Below, one piece after another: positions 1 to 9,483 of a DNA stretch of 64,000 nt; the first letter of the stretch is position 1, and every line of letters begins with the position of its first letter. The notes beneath the pieces are model-generated. The model was not told where the DNA came from, searched no databases, and was given only the letters and a program-made list of their open reading frames with translations. The DNA is taken from the NCBI GenBank assembly GCA_964346395.1, contig CAYFUT010000005.1:1-64000 (forward strand), written 5' to 3'. The position numbers were made by a program, and so were the translations under genes. Origin of the DNA: CAYFUT01 sp964346395. GTDB taxonomy: Bacteria > Bacillota > Halanaerobiia > Halobacteroidales > Halobacteroidaceae.

Positions 1-1
1 G

Positions 2-157
2 TTTATAGACTGGATAATGTCAATTGAGAGAATGAAAGTTAATCGTAAATCTTTATATGAAAGAAAGAAAAAGAAAGGTTTACTGGATAAGTACGATTAT
101 AAATTTATTAAAGATATAAAATTATCAAAAGATGAAAAATATATTTATATAGATTAG
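2..157 (+). CDS. C-terminal end of an upstream gene, unrecognised
   Basis: An open frame enters from the left edge and ends at a TAG. It codes for 51 Lys/Tyr-rich residues ending in KYIYID. The stop lies 14 nt before the next start, and the AAAGGAG ribosome-binding site of that next gene follows it directly, so this is probably the preceding gene of the same operon. The fragment has no motif I recognise. Its composition (A/T-rich codons, many Lys) matches the following gene. Confidence 0.5.
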   Translation, partial: FIDWIMSIERMKVNRKSLYERKKKKGLLDKYDYKFIKDIKLSKDEKYIYID

Positions 158-171
158 AAAGGAGTTTTATA

Positions 172-3100
172 ATGGCTAGTAATAAAGAGCCATATAAAGT
201 GCAATTTGGTGACACTTTATGGAGTATTGCTGAGAAGAAATTAGGAGATGGGATTAGATGGAGAGAGATAACCCGAAGTGATGGGACAAAATTTACAAAG
301 GAAACAGCTGAAGATTTACAAACTGGAGATACGGTGTATCTTCCTGCAAAACAGGAAACTAAGATAACTCATAGAGAAATGTTAACATTTAGTAATTTAG
401 CAAATTTAGAATGGCAGTTTGCTGACTTAAAACCACAGCTTGAAGAAGATGAAAATGGAAATTCAATAAAAGTATATCATAAACTCAATGATATTTTATC
501 AGCCCCTAAATCATTTGTTAAAACTGATGAAGACGGTAATGTAGAGGAATATTGTTATGGAGCAGATAAGGAAGATAAAGGTACTTATTTAGGGGATGAA
601 TACGCTAAAGAAGAAATGCGCCGGGAAGCAGGCATAGCCATGGAATATCTGGAGAAGAAAGAGGCAGGAAATGAGGAAGGTAGCTTTCTTGAAGACTGGG
701 AAGTAATCTATGGTGGAGACAACTACAAAGTATTAGATGATTTCTTCAAGAATTTGCAGCAGGCAAATTCCGGCCAAAATTTAGATGAAACGGAAAAGCC
801 TTGGCCTAGTCGGGAAAAGGTAGAACAGAGGGAAGAATTTATTAAAAATTTAGAGATGGCATCTAACTGCCTTGGAATAGCAGCTAAAATCATACCGTTT
901 GCAGTCAAATTTAAATTTGCTGATGAAGTTATGGATGCGAGCAGGTTAATTGATTTAGATAGTTTAAGCGATGATGCTGTAAACGGTTTAAAAAAGCTGA
1001 GTAAATTTGAAGAGGTAGAACGACTAAAGAAGCTACCGAGTGGTGATGCTAAAGCCTGGGCATTAACATTATTTACTAAACCTACTAAATTGACTAATAA
1101 AGCAGTGAAAGGGGAAGCAAAAGAACAGGAAACTGAGGTAGAAAAAAAGGTTAGTGAGGAAGAATTAGAAGCGGCGGGAAAGAAATTATCTAAGGCAGAA
1201 AATCCGTCAGAGTTAGAAATAGAAGAAGGCAGTATAGGTTTTATTAAGGAAATTGATTTTAGAGATACAGGGTTTAGAGTAGCTGCGTTTAAGAAAGACA
1301 AACAGATAGTAGTAGCTTATAAGAGAAAAGATATTGACGATGATGGACTATTTTTATTTTCTGATGACGAGCAAGAAGAGAAAATACTGCCGAAAGAATT
1401 TGACTTACTCAGAATAGTATATGCTAGATTAAGTGCTAAACATAAAGAATGTGACATTAAATTTGTTAGTTGTAATCAGGGAGAAGAGTTAAGTTTTTTA
1501 AGTTCTTTAATGTATGAACAAGAAGCCTCTTTATTTTATACAGAATCTATCTCTTCCTGGCAGCGGTATGTAAATTTCACCGAAAAGGACTTGAATAAGA
1601 AATATCAAAGCGGTAAGAAAATTGTAACCGAAGGATTGACTAATACAGCTGTGGATATGTCTATTGAATTAGTAGGTTGTATTTTAATAAGTCAGGGAAT
1701 ACTGCCGGGGTTAATATTTATTGGGGGTATGGAACTAATAAAAGGATTTGTTCAATATTTTGAAAATAGAAAGATAGAAAAGTTATATAATAAGCTGAAA
1801 AAAGATGAGAAGGGACTTAAAGATGAGAGGGGACTTATTAAAGAAAAAGAAAAGTTAGAAGATTCTAATGGTGATTCTTTTACAATCAAGGGATATATAA
1901 CAGATAAGTTTCATACGGAAAAATATTTAAATTTTACAACTAAAGAAGGGCGAAGTGTAGAGATAGAATTAGAAGATGCACTATATTTTATGTATAAAGA
2001 ACTGAACGATGGATTAGATTTTAATGATCAAGTGAAAAATTCTTTAAAACTGGATGAAAGAACTGGAAAATTGGAGTTTTTGAGTACTGATAAAAGTTTC
2101 GAATTAGAGAAAAATGATCAAGGTGTTTATAAAATCAAAAGGGTGATTTATGAAGGGGAAACTATTGATGAAGTGAAGGTAAGAGGAAGGTTAACTACAG
2201 AACAGGCTCGGGGAATAATAGTTAGTAAAATATGCAGGAAATATCCCAATGTAAAAGAAGAAAATATTTATTTTAAGGATCAGAGAGCATATGCTAAAGC
2301 TAACTTTGATAATCTTAAAGGTAAGGCACTAGCCGATACTTTAGCGATTATATCGCGAATTCAGAGAAAGTATAAAAGAAAAAAATATGATATAGAATAT
2401 ATTTATTTTACCGAAAAAGAAGAAGAGCAAGGCAGTAAAAGGTTAATGATTAATACTCAAGTTCCCAAGGAGTCTAAAGTTAAAAAGATTGATAGCGGTA
2501 ATGAATTTGCCTTTCTGCCTTATATTTATAAGGGCGACAAAGAAGATGGTGTTTTAAGAAACAAATTAAGAAAAGATTATGTCATGAGTGTCTTTAAAAG
2601 TGCAATTCATCATTATTTAGAGTATGAACGGGTATTATCGGCTCAATACGGAGATGAAAAGCAAAATTCAAATAATCAAGTATTACAGAAAAAATATAAG
2701 AAAAAGAAATATATTGATGATCGTGACTATAACTTTGAGGGAGATAAAGTAAATGAAAAATTTTTACATATAATTAAAGAGAGGCCGCAAATGATGCAGC
2801 AGGTTTTTAATCAAAAGGATAAATTAACTTTTAATCATTATCAAACTGTTATAAAACGGGTAAAAGAAAAATTAAATAATACTGGAATGAAGGAGATGGA
2901 GGATTATTATAATTACTCCTCGGGAGAAAAGAAGCGGTTTGTAAAAGATGAGATAGTTATAAATCCGAAAGCAGAATCAAATTTAGAATACAAATATAAC
3001 CCGGAAGACTATATAGTAGGCGGCGGATTAAAATTAATGTTCGACAATTTGCTGGGGGAAGCGGCAGAGCAAGAAGATGATGCGCAGAGTGGTCCGGCTT

Positions 3101-3300
3101 TAAAAAGCTGTTTTGACAGGGATAACGAAGAAATATTTGCTCAGGAGCCGGATGAAGTAATGGATTCTTTTGACACAGAAGAGGCAGATTTAGACTGGGG
3201 TAGTGAAATTAAAGAAGAAGAGGTAACGATTCCGAACAATAGCTATGTTAAAGAGAAAAGTCAAAAGGAAAGAATAGCTAAATTTTTCAATCTGGAATAA
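172..3300 (+). CDS. Large LysM-domain protein of the injection-like locus; structural protein or effector
   Basis: A 1042-residue protein with no signal peptide. Residues about 6-57 form a LysM domain (YKVQFGDTLWSIAEKKLGDG, then a second half ending TGDTVYLPA), the kind found on tail and baseplate proteins as well as cell-wall enzymes. The rest is highly charged and I do not recognise it, except for a hydrophobic stretch at about residues 493-525 (VGCILISQGILPGLIFIGG) that could cross or insert into a membrane. The C-terminus is acidic. AAAGGAG precedes the ATG by 8 nt. The gene heads the locus in this window and precedes the spike genes. In contractile injection systems a small LysM protein often joins tube and baseplate; this one is far larger, so an effector carrying LysM as a loading module is an equally good guess. 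The LysM call is firm; the role is inferred. Confidence 0.75.
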   Translation: MASNKEPYKVQFGDTLWSIAEKKLGDGIRWREITRSDGTKFTKETAEDLQTGDTVYLPAKQETKITHREMLTFSNLANLEWQFADLKPQLEEDENGNSIKVYHKLNDILSAPKSFVKTDEDGNVEEYCYGADKEDKGTYLGDEYAKEEMRREAGIAMEYLEKKEAGNEEGSFLEDWEVIYGGDNYKVLDDFFKNLQQANSGQNLDETEKPWPSREKVEQREEFIKNLEMASNCLGIAAKIIPFAVKFKFADEVMDASRLIDLDSLSDDAVNGLKKLSKFEEVERLKKLPSGDAKAWALTLFTKPTKLTNKAVKGEAKEQETEVEKKVSEEELEAAGKKLSKAENPSELEIEEGSIGFIKEIDFRDTGFRVAAFKKDKQIVVAYKRKDIDDDGLFLFSDDEQEEKILPKEFDLLRIVYARLSAKHKECDIKFVSCNQGEELSFLSSLMYEQEASLFYTESISSWQRYVNFTEKDLNKKYQSGKKIVTEGLTNTAVDMSIELVGCILISQGILPGLIFIGGMELIKGFVQYFENRKIEKLYNKLKKDEKGLKDERGLIKEKEKLEDSNGDSFTIKGYITDKFHTEKYLNFTTKEGRSVEIELEDALYFMYKELNDGLDFNDQVKNSLKLDERTGKLEFLSTDKSFELEKNDQGVYKIKRVIYEGETIDEVKVRGRLTTEQARGIIVSKICRKYPNVKEENIYFKDQRAYAKANFDNLKGKALADTLAIISRIQRKYKRKKYDIEYIYFTEKEEEQGSKRLMINTQVPKESKVKKIDSGNEFAFLPYIYKGDKEDGVLRNKLRKDYVMSVFKSAIHHYLEYERVLSAQYGDEKQNSNNQVLQKKYKKKKYIDDRDYNFEGDKVNEKFLHIIKERPQMMQQVFNQKDKLTFNHYQTVIKRVKEKLNNTGMKEMEDYYNYSSGEKKRFVKDEIVINPKAESNLEYKYNPEDYIVGGGLKLMFDNLLGEAAEQEDDAQSGPALKSCFDRDNEEIFAQEPDEVMDSFDTEEADLDWGSEIKEEEVTIPNNSYVKEKSQKERIAKFFNLE

Positions 3301-3318
3301 TTTTTAGGAGGGGAAAAG

Positions 3319-5246
3319 ATGAGTTTAGACTATGATTTGCTGTTTGAAAAAGTGTTTAATTTAGATACTGGGCAGGAAACAGCAGGAATAGTAAAGGGAT
3401 TAAAAAATAAACTGACTAGTGAAAAAGAATTTGAAGCAGAAACATATAAGGAGGAAGCAGATAAAGAAGTAATTATTAATTACAGTACTAACTGGGAGGA
3501 AAATAAAGTAACTAGGCTATGTACAGCCGCCGGACTAATTAATGAACAGTTTGATAAGGCAGAAAAAGCTTATAGATCCCAAGTAAATGAGCAAGGAGAG
3601 GACTATAAATATATTTTAGAAGGTGCTGGGGTAGGCGGAGCTTGTGCTCAATATGCCGGAATCATGTCGGAAGGACAAGTGCCTAATTATCAGGTGCAGA
3701 CGTATAATGAATTAGGAATCGGGAACTGTTTACAATTTCGCGGCAATGAATTTTTAGGTTATAAGTTGGGTTTACTGCAGTATTTAAATTATGTGCTAGA
3801 AGGCGATAATACATTAGAATTAATTTACCGCGAACTGATAGATGAAAGAGCAATTATGTACGGCAATATAAGCAGTGATTATAGGAGAGAAGGCGGACAA
3901 AAGTTAAAAGTTGATCAAATGAAGCAGGTACTGGTAAAAATACTGACAAAAAGGTTAAGTCTAAGTAGAGAAAAAGTCAAAGATTTAGTTGCAGAGAATT
4001 TTAATCCGCGGTTGGTAGAACGCAAGATGAGGTTAATAGATAAGCATCAGCAGTATCAAAGGCAGGATCGGGAAGAAAATTTTATCAACTATATATTATC
4101 GGGTAATATACTGGCTAGATTGATGAATCATTTGGGAAGCACTTATGCAGTTGATGATGGCTTAAAAAAGATAGATAAGGGAATAGATCAGGAAATAATC
4201 CAACTGCTAAAAAGAGTTGATAAAGAACAGATAAAAGACTATTTAAAGCCTCAGAGCAATCTGTTTTATCCGTTTATTTACAAAAAAGAGGAAGGACATG
4301 ATCAAACTACTATTAATAGGTTAGAGGAAAAACCTAAAATAGGAGACGTTACTAGTAATTTAAGTTATGATTATCTGCAAGCGCTAGTAAAAGATATAAT
4401 TTTGGAGTTGCATGAGAAAGATGAAATGATAGTAACTGAGATATTTGCTAAATGCCGCCGGCAGAATGCAAGTTATTTGCTTAATTTAATTAAAGATAGG
4501 CTGCGGCATAGTATGAAGCTACGGGGGAGGATTAGTGAAGCGGAAATAACATATGAAAGTTCTATCAGGCGAGAAAACCCGGATTTATTTATAGAAGAAG
4601 ATAAAATTTATCCCTTAGATAGAGCAGTTTTAAAGCAGATAAAACATAGAATGTTTTATAATGATTTACTTAAACTATGGGACTGGAAGTTAAGCGGCGA
4701 CGGGATCTTCATGATTTTAGGTACTGAATTAGAGGGGGAGGAAGAGTCAATTGAGTACCACAGCTCTGATTCTAAGTTAAAGTTTACTAATGAGCGGAAG
4801 GAGATTAAGTTAAAGCTAGAACAGTCCTCGAAAAATGTGATCTACGGTACTCTAAAGCAGCCGTCTAATTATAGCTTGAAGAGAGATACTGAATACCGCT
4901 ATAAAGAAGAGGAAGCTTATAATTTTAGTTCCGGCCAGGGAGTTGGCTTTGGTTTGGTAACTAGACAAGTTGATCCGGATAATAAACTAAAGATTGAGGG
5001 AAAAAATATAGCTAAAACCTATAAACAGAAAAAACCAGAGCAAGCTAACATCGGTGATCGGAATACTAGTCTGCGCGAAGAATATTATGGCGATAATATT
5101 ATTTTACGAAATGCCCGCAAATCCTTGGGGAAATTAGTTGGTGATTTGATATATATTTATGGCCCAGACAAAAAGAATCAACTGCGGATTAGAGGTTTTG
5201 TCAATGGTGATTATGGGATTAACTTGAAGCGAAAGCCTAAGCAGAA
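3319..5246 (+). CDS. Unrecognised large protein, C-terminus lost in assembly gap
   Basis: At least 642 residues are readable before the frame runs into the run of N. ATG follows AGGAGGGG by 6 nt and lies 18 nt after the LysM gene. I recognise no family. It is charged and alpha-helical in look, with a Gly-rich hydrophobic stretch near residues 105-120 (LEGAGVGGACAQYAGIMSEG) and no signal peptide or clear membrane span. Reading through the gap would give a 699-residue product, but the residues after the gap belong to another frame, so its true end is unknown. Its place between a LysM protein and the spike genes suggests a structural subunit or an effector of the same machine. Confidence 0.6.
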
Positions 5247-5346
5247 NNNNNNNNNNNNNNNNNNNNNNNNNNNNNNNNNNNNNNNNNNNNNNNNNNNNNN
5301 NNNNNNNNNNNNNNNNNNNNNNNNNNNNNNNNNNNNNNNNNNNNNN
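5247..5346. other. Scaffold gap (100 N)
   Basis: Exactly 100 N, the usual placeholder for a gap of unknown length. By comparison with the intact second spike gene downstream, about 110 N-terminal residues (over 330 nt) of the first spike protein plus the end of the preceding gene are missing, so the true gap must be longer than 100 nt. Confidence 0.98.
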
Positions 5347-5348
5347 TT

Positions 5349-6533
5349 TTGGATCGCAAATCGCGAACCAGGATTTTTCAGAATCAGGGCACTACTTATG
5401 GAGATGTTTTTAAGGTAATTGAAGATAAAGCTAAAGAGGAGTATGATATTAAGTTTAATATTGTCTGCGACGACAGTTCCCTAGAAGATAAACCGCTGGT
5501 AAATAAAGAGCGTCCAGTTGTAGTCCAGTATCGAGAAACCGATTGGGAATTTCTCCAGCGGATCTGTTCTTATCTCAATAAGCCGATTATTATTGATGAT
5601 ATGAAGGATACCAGCGAAACGATTAATATTCTAGTGGGTACTCATGCAGCTAGCGCGAAGGATTTAAATAATATTAAGGGTAGAAGGAAGCGAAAGACAG
5701 TCGAACGGCCTCATACAGTGTATGATTATTATAAAGTAGAAGAATATCCGCATTATAAATCAGACGAGATTTTTAATTTAGGTAAGCCGGTGTATTATGT
5801 AGATTATCTCCGTGGAGCCAACGGAGGTCAAAAAAGAGAATTAATATTAATTAAAAACAGAATTTATGTAAAGCAGGGATTATTATACTCTGATTTAACT
5901 ATGGCTCCCGAAGACAAAATTAATATTCAGCGGCAGGAACGAAAGCAAGCTTTTGTAGGCACTGCCTTTCGAGCGGAAGTTAAGCAGGTTAATAACAAAC
6001 ATCAAGCCCAGGTGGAGTTTCTGGATGTTTATAATCAATATAAGGAAGATAAAGCTTACTGGTATGCGATTGATAAGCTGCATACTAATGCTTACTTTGC
6101 TCCTGAAGTAGGAGATATAGTTGATGTTTACTTCGGCAGTCACCAGGAAAAGTACGGCCGAATTAAGAGCAGTAGTGTGGTAAATGGAGAAAAAACCGAT
6201 CATCCGCCGCATGTAAAGCAGGTTCAGGTTGGTGAGAATAAGATAGAAATAGACGGCGAGAAAGAAAAAGTTAGAGCTGCCGCCGGAGAAGAAGAAAAGG
6301 TGTATATGGACGTGACGAGTGAGAAAATTGAACTGGCCAATCGAGACCAGTGCTTAAGTATTGAGTCGGATAAAATCAAGTTTGCAAACAAAAAGAGTAA
6401 GATTGAACTGAATGAAGATGGATTTATAATGCAGAGTGGGGCTAGTAAATTGGCAATTGATGATGAGAAAGCAGAATTAAAGTGCGGCGATAAAGGAATT
6501 ACGATTACTGATGATAAAATCACGATGCCTTAA
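5349..6533 (+). CDS. VgrG/gpD-like spike protein, copy 1, N-terminus lost in gap
   Basis: The frame is already open at the gap edge. The first codon is TTG, but its leucine aligns inside copy 2 (LDRKSRTRIFQ against LDEKEETRIFQ), so this is not the real start. The readable 394 residues cover the second half of the gp27-like hub domain (YRETDWEFLQRICSYLN, the VgrG 'ESD-F-RLLE' position), then an OB-fold gp5-like segment (about 215-275, AYFAPEVGDIVDVYF), then a lysine/aspartate-rich beta-repeat tail resembling a spike helix. Such trimers form the puncturing tip of contractile tails. It is close to the next gene through the hub and OB regions but has its own tail, ending DDKITMP. Confidence 0.8.
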   Translation: MDRKSRTRIFQNQGTTYGDVFKVIEDKAKEEYDIKFNIVCDDSSLEDKPLVNKERPVVVQYRETDWEFLQRICSYLNKPIIIDDMKDTSETINILVGTHAASAKDLNNIKGRRKRKTVERPHTVYDYYKVEEYPHYKSDEIFNLGKPVYYVDYLRGANGGQKRELILIKNRIYVKQGLLYSDLTMAPEDKINIQRQERKQAFVGTAFRAEVKQVNNKHQAQVEFLDVYNQYKEDKAYWYAIDKLHTNAYFAPEVGDIVDVYFGSHQEKYGRIKSSSVVNGEKTDHPPHVKQVQVGENKIEIDGEKEKVRAAAGEEEKVYMDVTSEKIELANRDQCLSIESDKIKFANKKSKIELNEDGFIMQSGASKLAIDDEKAELKCGDKGITITDDKITMP

Positions 6534-6723
6534 TAATAAGTTTAAGGAGAGAGAATTAAAATTCCCCTTGTTTATTAATTCAAATTTATGAAAATTTTAT
6601 CGCTTATTAATTTGAAAAAAATAGAAATTTATGATAAATTATAACTGGAGATGTTGTTGGATAATATTTACTTTATTGTTTGTTTGATACATAAAATTAT
6701 TGTGAAGGTGAGGTAATAAACGA

Positions 6724-8181
6724 ATGAAAACTTATACCCCCCATCAACTTAAATTTGATACCTTTGAGTTTGTTTCTCTACAGGACTTAGAAATAAACAA
6801 GTCAATTTATAATCATACAACATTAAGAGTAACTGGAACCATAAATGAAGAAAATAAATCTGATTATGAGAAGCAGTTACATAAAGCTAAACCTAAAGTA
6901 GTTGTTTATTATGATGATGATAAGACTAAAATATTATTTAAAGGAATAATTACTAAGTTTGATTTTAGTTATAAAAATCAAAGTTACTATCTTACCCTGG
7001 AGGCGACTTCGTATAGTAAATTATTGGATGAAAAAGAGGAAACTAGAATTTTCCAGAATAAAGGAACTAAGTATAAGAAAGTATTTAAAAAGATAAAGAA
7101 AGATAATGATAATAAGTTTAGCTTTACTTGTGCTGAAAGTTCACAAGAACAGAAAGCTTTGGTATCTGATGATCATCCGGTTGTACTCCAGTATAGAGAA
7201 ACCGATTGGGAATTTATTCAGCGGATTTGTTCTTACCTAAATGAGATAGTAATTGTTGATGATACTAAAGATGATAGTGAGACCATTACTATTCTGGCTG
7301 GTTTACATGCTGCTTCGGCTAAGGATTTAAACAATGTATCAGGAGCGGTAAGGAGAGAGATTGACCGAGAAGGAAATAAGTATCCCTATTATAAAGTTTA
7401 TGGCCATCAACATTATCGGTCACAAGAAATATTTGAATTAGGTAAGCCGGTTAATTATCAAGTGGATAATAAAGAAGAAAAGACAGAAGAATTGATTGTG
7501 ATAAGAAACAAAATTTATTTAGAGGAAGAAATTCTAAAATCCGATTTAACTTTAGTCAAGGAAGATGACATTAATGTTGGGCAGCGAAAGCGTAAACTGC
7601 CGCCGGAAGGAGTAAGTTTGCGGGCGGAAGTAAAAAAATTAAATAAAAAGCATCAGGCTAAAGTTGACTTTATGGATGTAGATAGTAAATTTAAGAAATC
7701 AAAGGCACATTGGTTTCCCATTGATAAACCGTATACTAATGCTTATTTTGCGCCGGAAAAAGGAGATATAGTAGAAGTTTATTTTAAAGAACGAAACGAA
7801 AAACACGCCACTATAAGAAGTAGTACTCCCCATAATGAAGAAGAAACAGATAATCCACCTCATCTAAAGCGGATTTTTCTTGACGAGAGAGAAATCAAGT
7901 TTGATCGGAAAAATAAACAGATTATGATTACTGGAGCAGAAGATACTATCCTTATCAATCTGGATAAAGAGAAAGTAAAGTTGGAAAATGACAAACAAAA
8001 GTTAGAAATGAAAGGCGACCAGATGGAGATGTCTAATGATAATAATTCAGTAACTATGAATGGCAATAAAATTGATGTTGATGGTAAGGAAGGCGTAATC
8101 AAAATGGATGGTTCTAAAACGAAAATTGATTTTGGCAGTAAACAATTAAAAATAAGTAAAATGAATATGAATATGAAATAA
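6724..8181 (+). CDS. VgrG/gpD-like spike protein, copy 2
   Basis: A complete 485-residue spike protein. The order is hub domain (residues 1-240, with YRETDWEFIQRICSYLN near 160), OB-fold (about 300-370, AYFAPEKGDIVEVYF), then a beta-repeat tail (about 385-485) rich in K/D/N and ending in a Met/Asn/Lys run. Length is short for proteobacterial VgrG but normal for Firmicute gpD-like proteins. The start is ATG after GGTGAGG. A 190-nt AT-rich spacer separates it from copy 1, with no clear promoter. The two copies are near-identical around the hub motif and at HAASAKDLNN, so they arose by duplication; the diverged tails suggest different cargo or tip proteins. PAAR-like tip proteins are not seen nearby. 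Confidence 0.85.
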   Translation: MKTYTPHQLKFDTFEFVSLQDLEINKSIYNHTTLRVTGTINEENKSDYEKQLHKAKPKVVVYYDDDKTKILFKGIITKFDFSYKNQSYYLTLEATSYSKLLDEKEETRIFQNKGTKYKKVFKKIKKDNDNKFSFTCAESSQEQKALVSDDHPVVLQYRETDWEFIQRICSYLNEIVIVDDTKDDSETITILAGLHAASAKDLNNVSGAVRREIDREGNKYPYYKVYGHQHYRSQEIFELGKPVNYQVDNKEEKTEELIVIRNKIYLEEEILKSDLTLVKEDDINVGQRKRKLPPEGVSLRAEVKKLNKKHQAKVDFMDVDSKFKKSKAHWFPIDKPYTNAYFAPEKGDIVEVYFKERNEKHATIRSSTPHNEEETDNPPHLKRIFLDEREIKFDRKNKQIMITGAEDTILINLDKEKVKLENDKQKLEMKGDQMEMSNDNNSVTMNGNKIDVDGKEGVIKMDGSKTKIDFGSKQLKISKMNMNMK

Positions 8182-8205
8182 GTCGGTAATAGTGGAGGTG
8201 AAAAA

Positions 8206-9483
8206 TTGCGGGAGATAATTAAAGAAAAACTAAATAATATGGAAGATTTAGAGCAGCGGCGGGTTTTAAAGAATATTTTAAATGATGTATTTGAGAATTT
8301 AACCGATCATCAACAAAAGATGAACAAACAATTAGAAGAACGAATATTTGCGGAAGTGGAGGATCAGGAAGAATACTATGATATTTATACCACCATTATT
8401 GCTCGAGATAAGATTGAATTATTAGATGAATTTCTGTATCCGATGCGGGAAGAAGATAGAGAGCAGGAAACTTATGACCAAGAAGAAATTCTTGAACACT
8501 TGAGTGAAGGGGAGCCATTTCCAGTGACTAATGTATTTTTCGATCGGGCTTACGATAAAATTGAGGAATTAAAGGCACAAGATAATTCTTTTGCTGGTAC
8601 CGTGATTACGGAAAATGGTCAGTATTCGATTAAGGTGAAGTTGGAGTATAATCCCGAGTATATTAAAGAAGAAGAAAAATTATACCAACTCTTTTTGGAA
8701 AATTCTATCCAGTGGAGGACAGTTAATAATCCTTATATCCGCAAATGTTTTCAGCTAGTGATTACTGATTGTGAAGATGATTTGGGAGAAGAAGATAGCT
8801 TTCAGGAAATAAAGTTTGATTTAGGCAAGCATGATGATCATAAAAATGTAGATTATGTTCCCGTCTGGAATGTAGAACCGCTAGGCCAGAAAGGAGAAGG
8901 CTTTCCCCTGCCGGCGGGAGATCAGATTCACTATGATCACTCTATTTCGCTTCAGGATCTAGGGTTAGAACACGGTTATTTAATAATTCCTGATGATTTT
9001 AATATACTTTCGCTGAAAAAAAGGAATCAGGAATTAATCTTGACCAGTGATAAAAGCGACCTGGGAGAATGGGAGTTGGTGCGGGTTTTTCAAGGGGAAG
9101 CTCCCAAGTATGAAGATCTTGAGTTTGAGTTAATGGGCAACAGTAGGACACAGACTTTTATTAATAAATTTGCCGAACAGAATTTTCGAGCTATCAAAAC
9201 CTGGGGGGAGCTAAAGCGGGTGATTAATTCCTTTCAGGCAGCCAAAAAATTGGAGTTAGAAGATGTGACTATTCAGAAAGAACTGCCCGAAGAAAAAACC
9301 ACTTATGATTTTAATTCTTTTCTAGAGGATGAAATCCGGATAGATAATATTCGTCGGGTAATGTTATTAGAATTTAGCAGTGAGTTAGATGATCCGTTAG
9401 GGTATGATCTGCTTAGCTTTCTGGTTTCCGAAGTACAGCGCTATTTTCCGGAATATAAATGCCGGGGAGTTATCCGCAAATGA
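8206..9483 (+). CDS. Unrecognised acidic protein of the injection-like locus
   Basis: 425 residues starting at TTG, chosen because GGAGGTG lies 5 nt upstream; an in-frame ATG ten codons later lacks a site. The N-terminus is helical (residues 1-70), and a 'YDIYTTIIARDKIELLDEFLYPM' type segment (residues about 59-80) precedes a mixed alpha/beta body. There is no signal peptide, membrane span or enzyme motif that I recognise. I have a weak recollection of similar proteins in uncharacterised clostridial tail-like loci. It overlaps the next gene by ATGA, a sign of translational coupling and perhaps of a complex between the two products. A baseplate or assembly role is inferred from position only. 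Confidence 0.6.
   Translation: MREIIKEKLNNMEDLEQRRVLKNILNDVFENLTDHQQKMNKQLEERIFAEVEDQEEYYDIYTTIIARDKIELLDEFLYPMREEDREQETYDQEEILEHLSEGEPFPVTNVFFDRAYDKIEELKAQDNSFAGTVITENGQYSIKVKLEYNPEYIKEEEKLYQLFLENSIQWRTVNNPYIRKCFQLVITDCEDDLGEEDSFQEIKFDLGKHDDHKNVDYVPVWNVEPLGQKGEGFPLPAGDQIHYDHSISLQDLGLEHGYLIIPDDFNILSLKKRNQELILTSDKSDLGEWELVRVFQGEAPKYEDLEFELMGNSRTQTFINKFAEQNFRAIKTWGELKRVINSFQAAKKLELEDVTIQKELPEEKTTYDFNSFLEDEIRIDNIRRVMLLEFSSELDDPLGYDLLSFLVSEVQRYFPEYKCRGVIRK

Noticed and set aside
723..1301. 192-codon antisense open frame in the LysM gene
   Set aside because: Low-complexity Ser/Leu/Phe-rich shadow of an acidic/Lys-rich coding strand, with no ribosome site.
5349..5351. TTG as the start of the first spike protein
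   Set aside because: It aligns to an internal leucine of the intact second copy, so the true start is lost in the gap.
3319..5418. A single 699-residue protein reading through the N run
   Set aside because: The 23 residues after the gap are in a different frame from the real spike protein that starts there, so the read-through is an artefact of the placeholder length.
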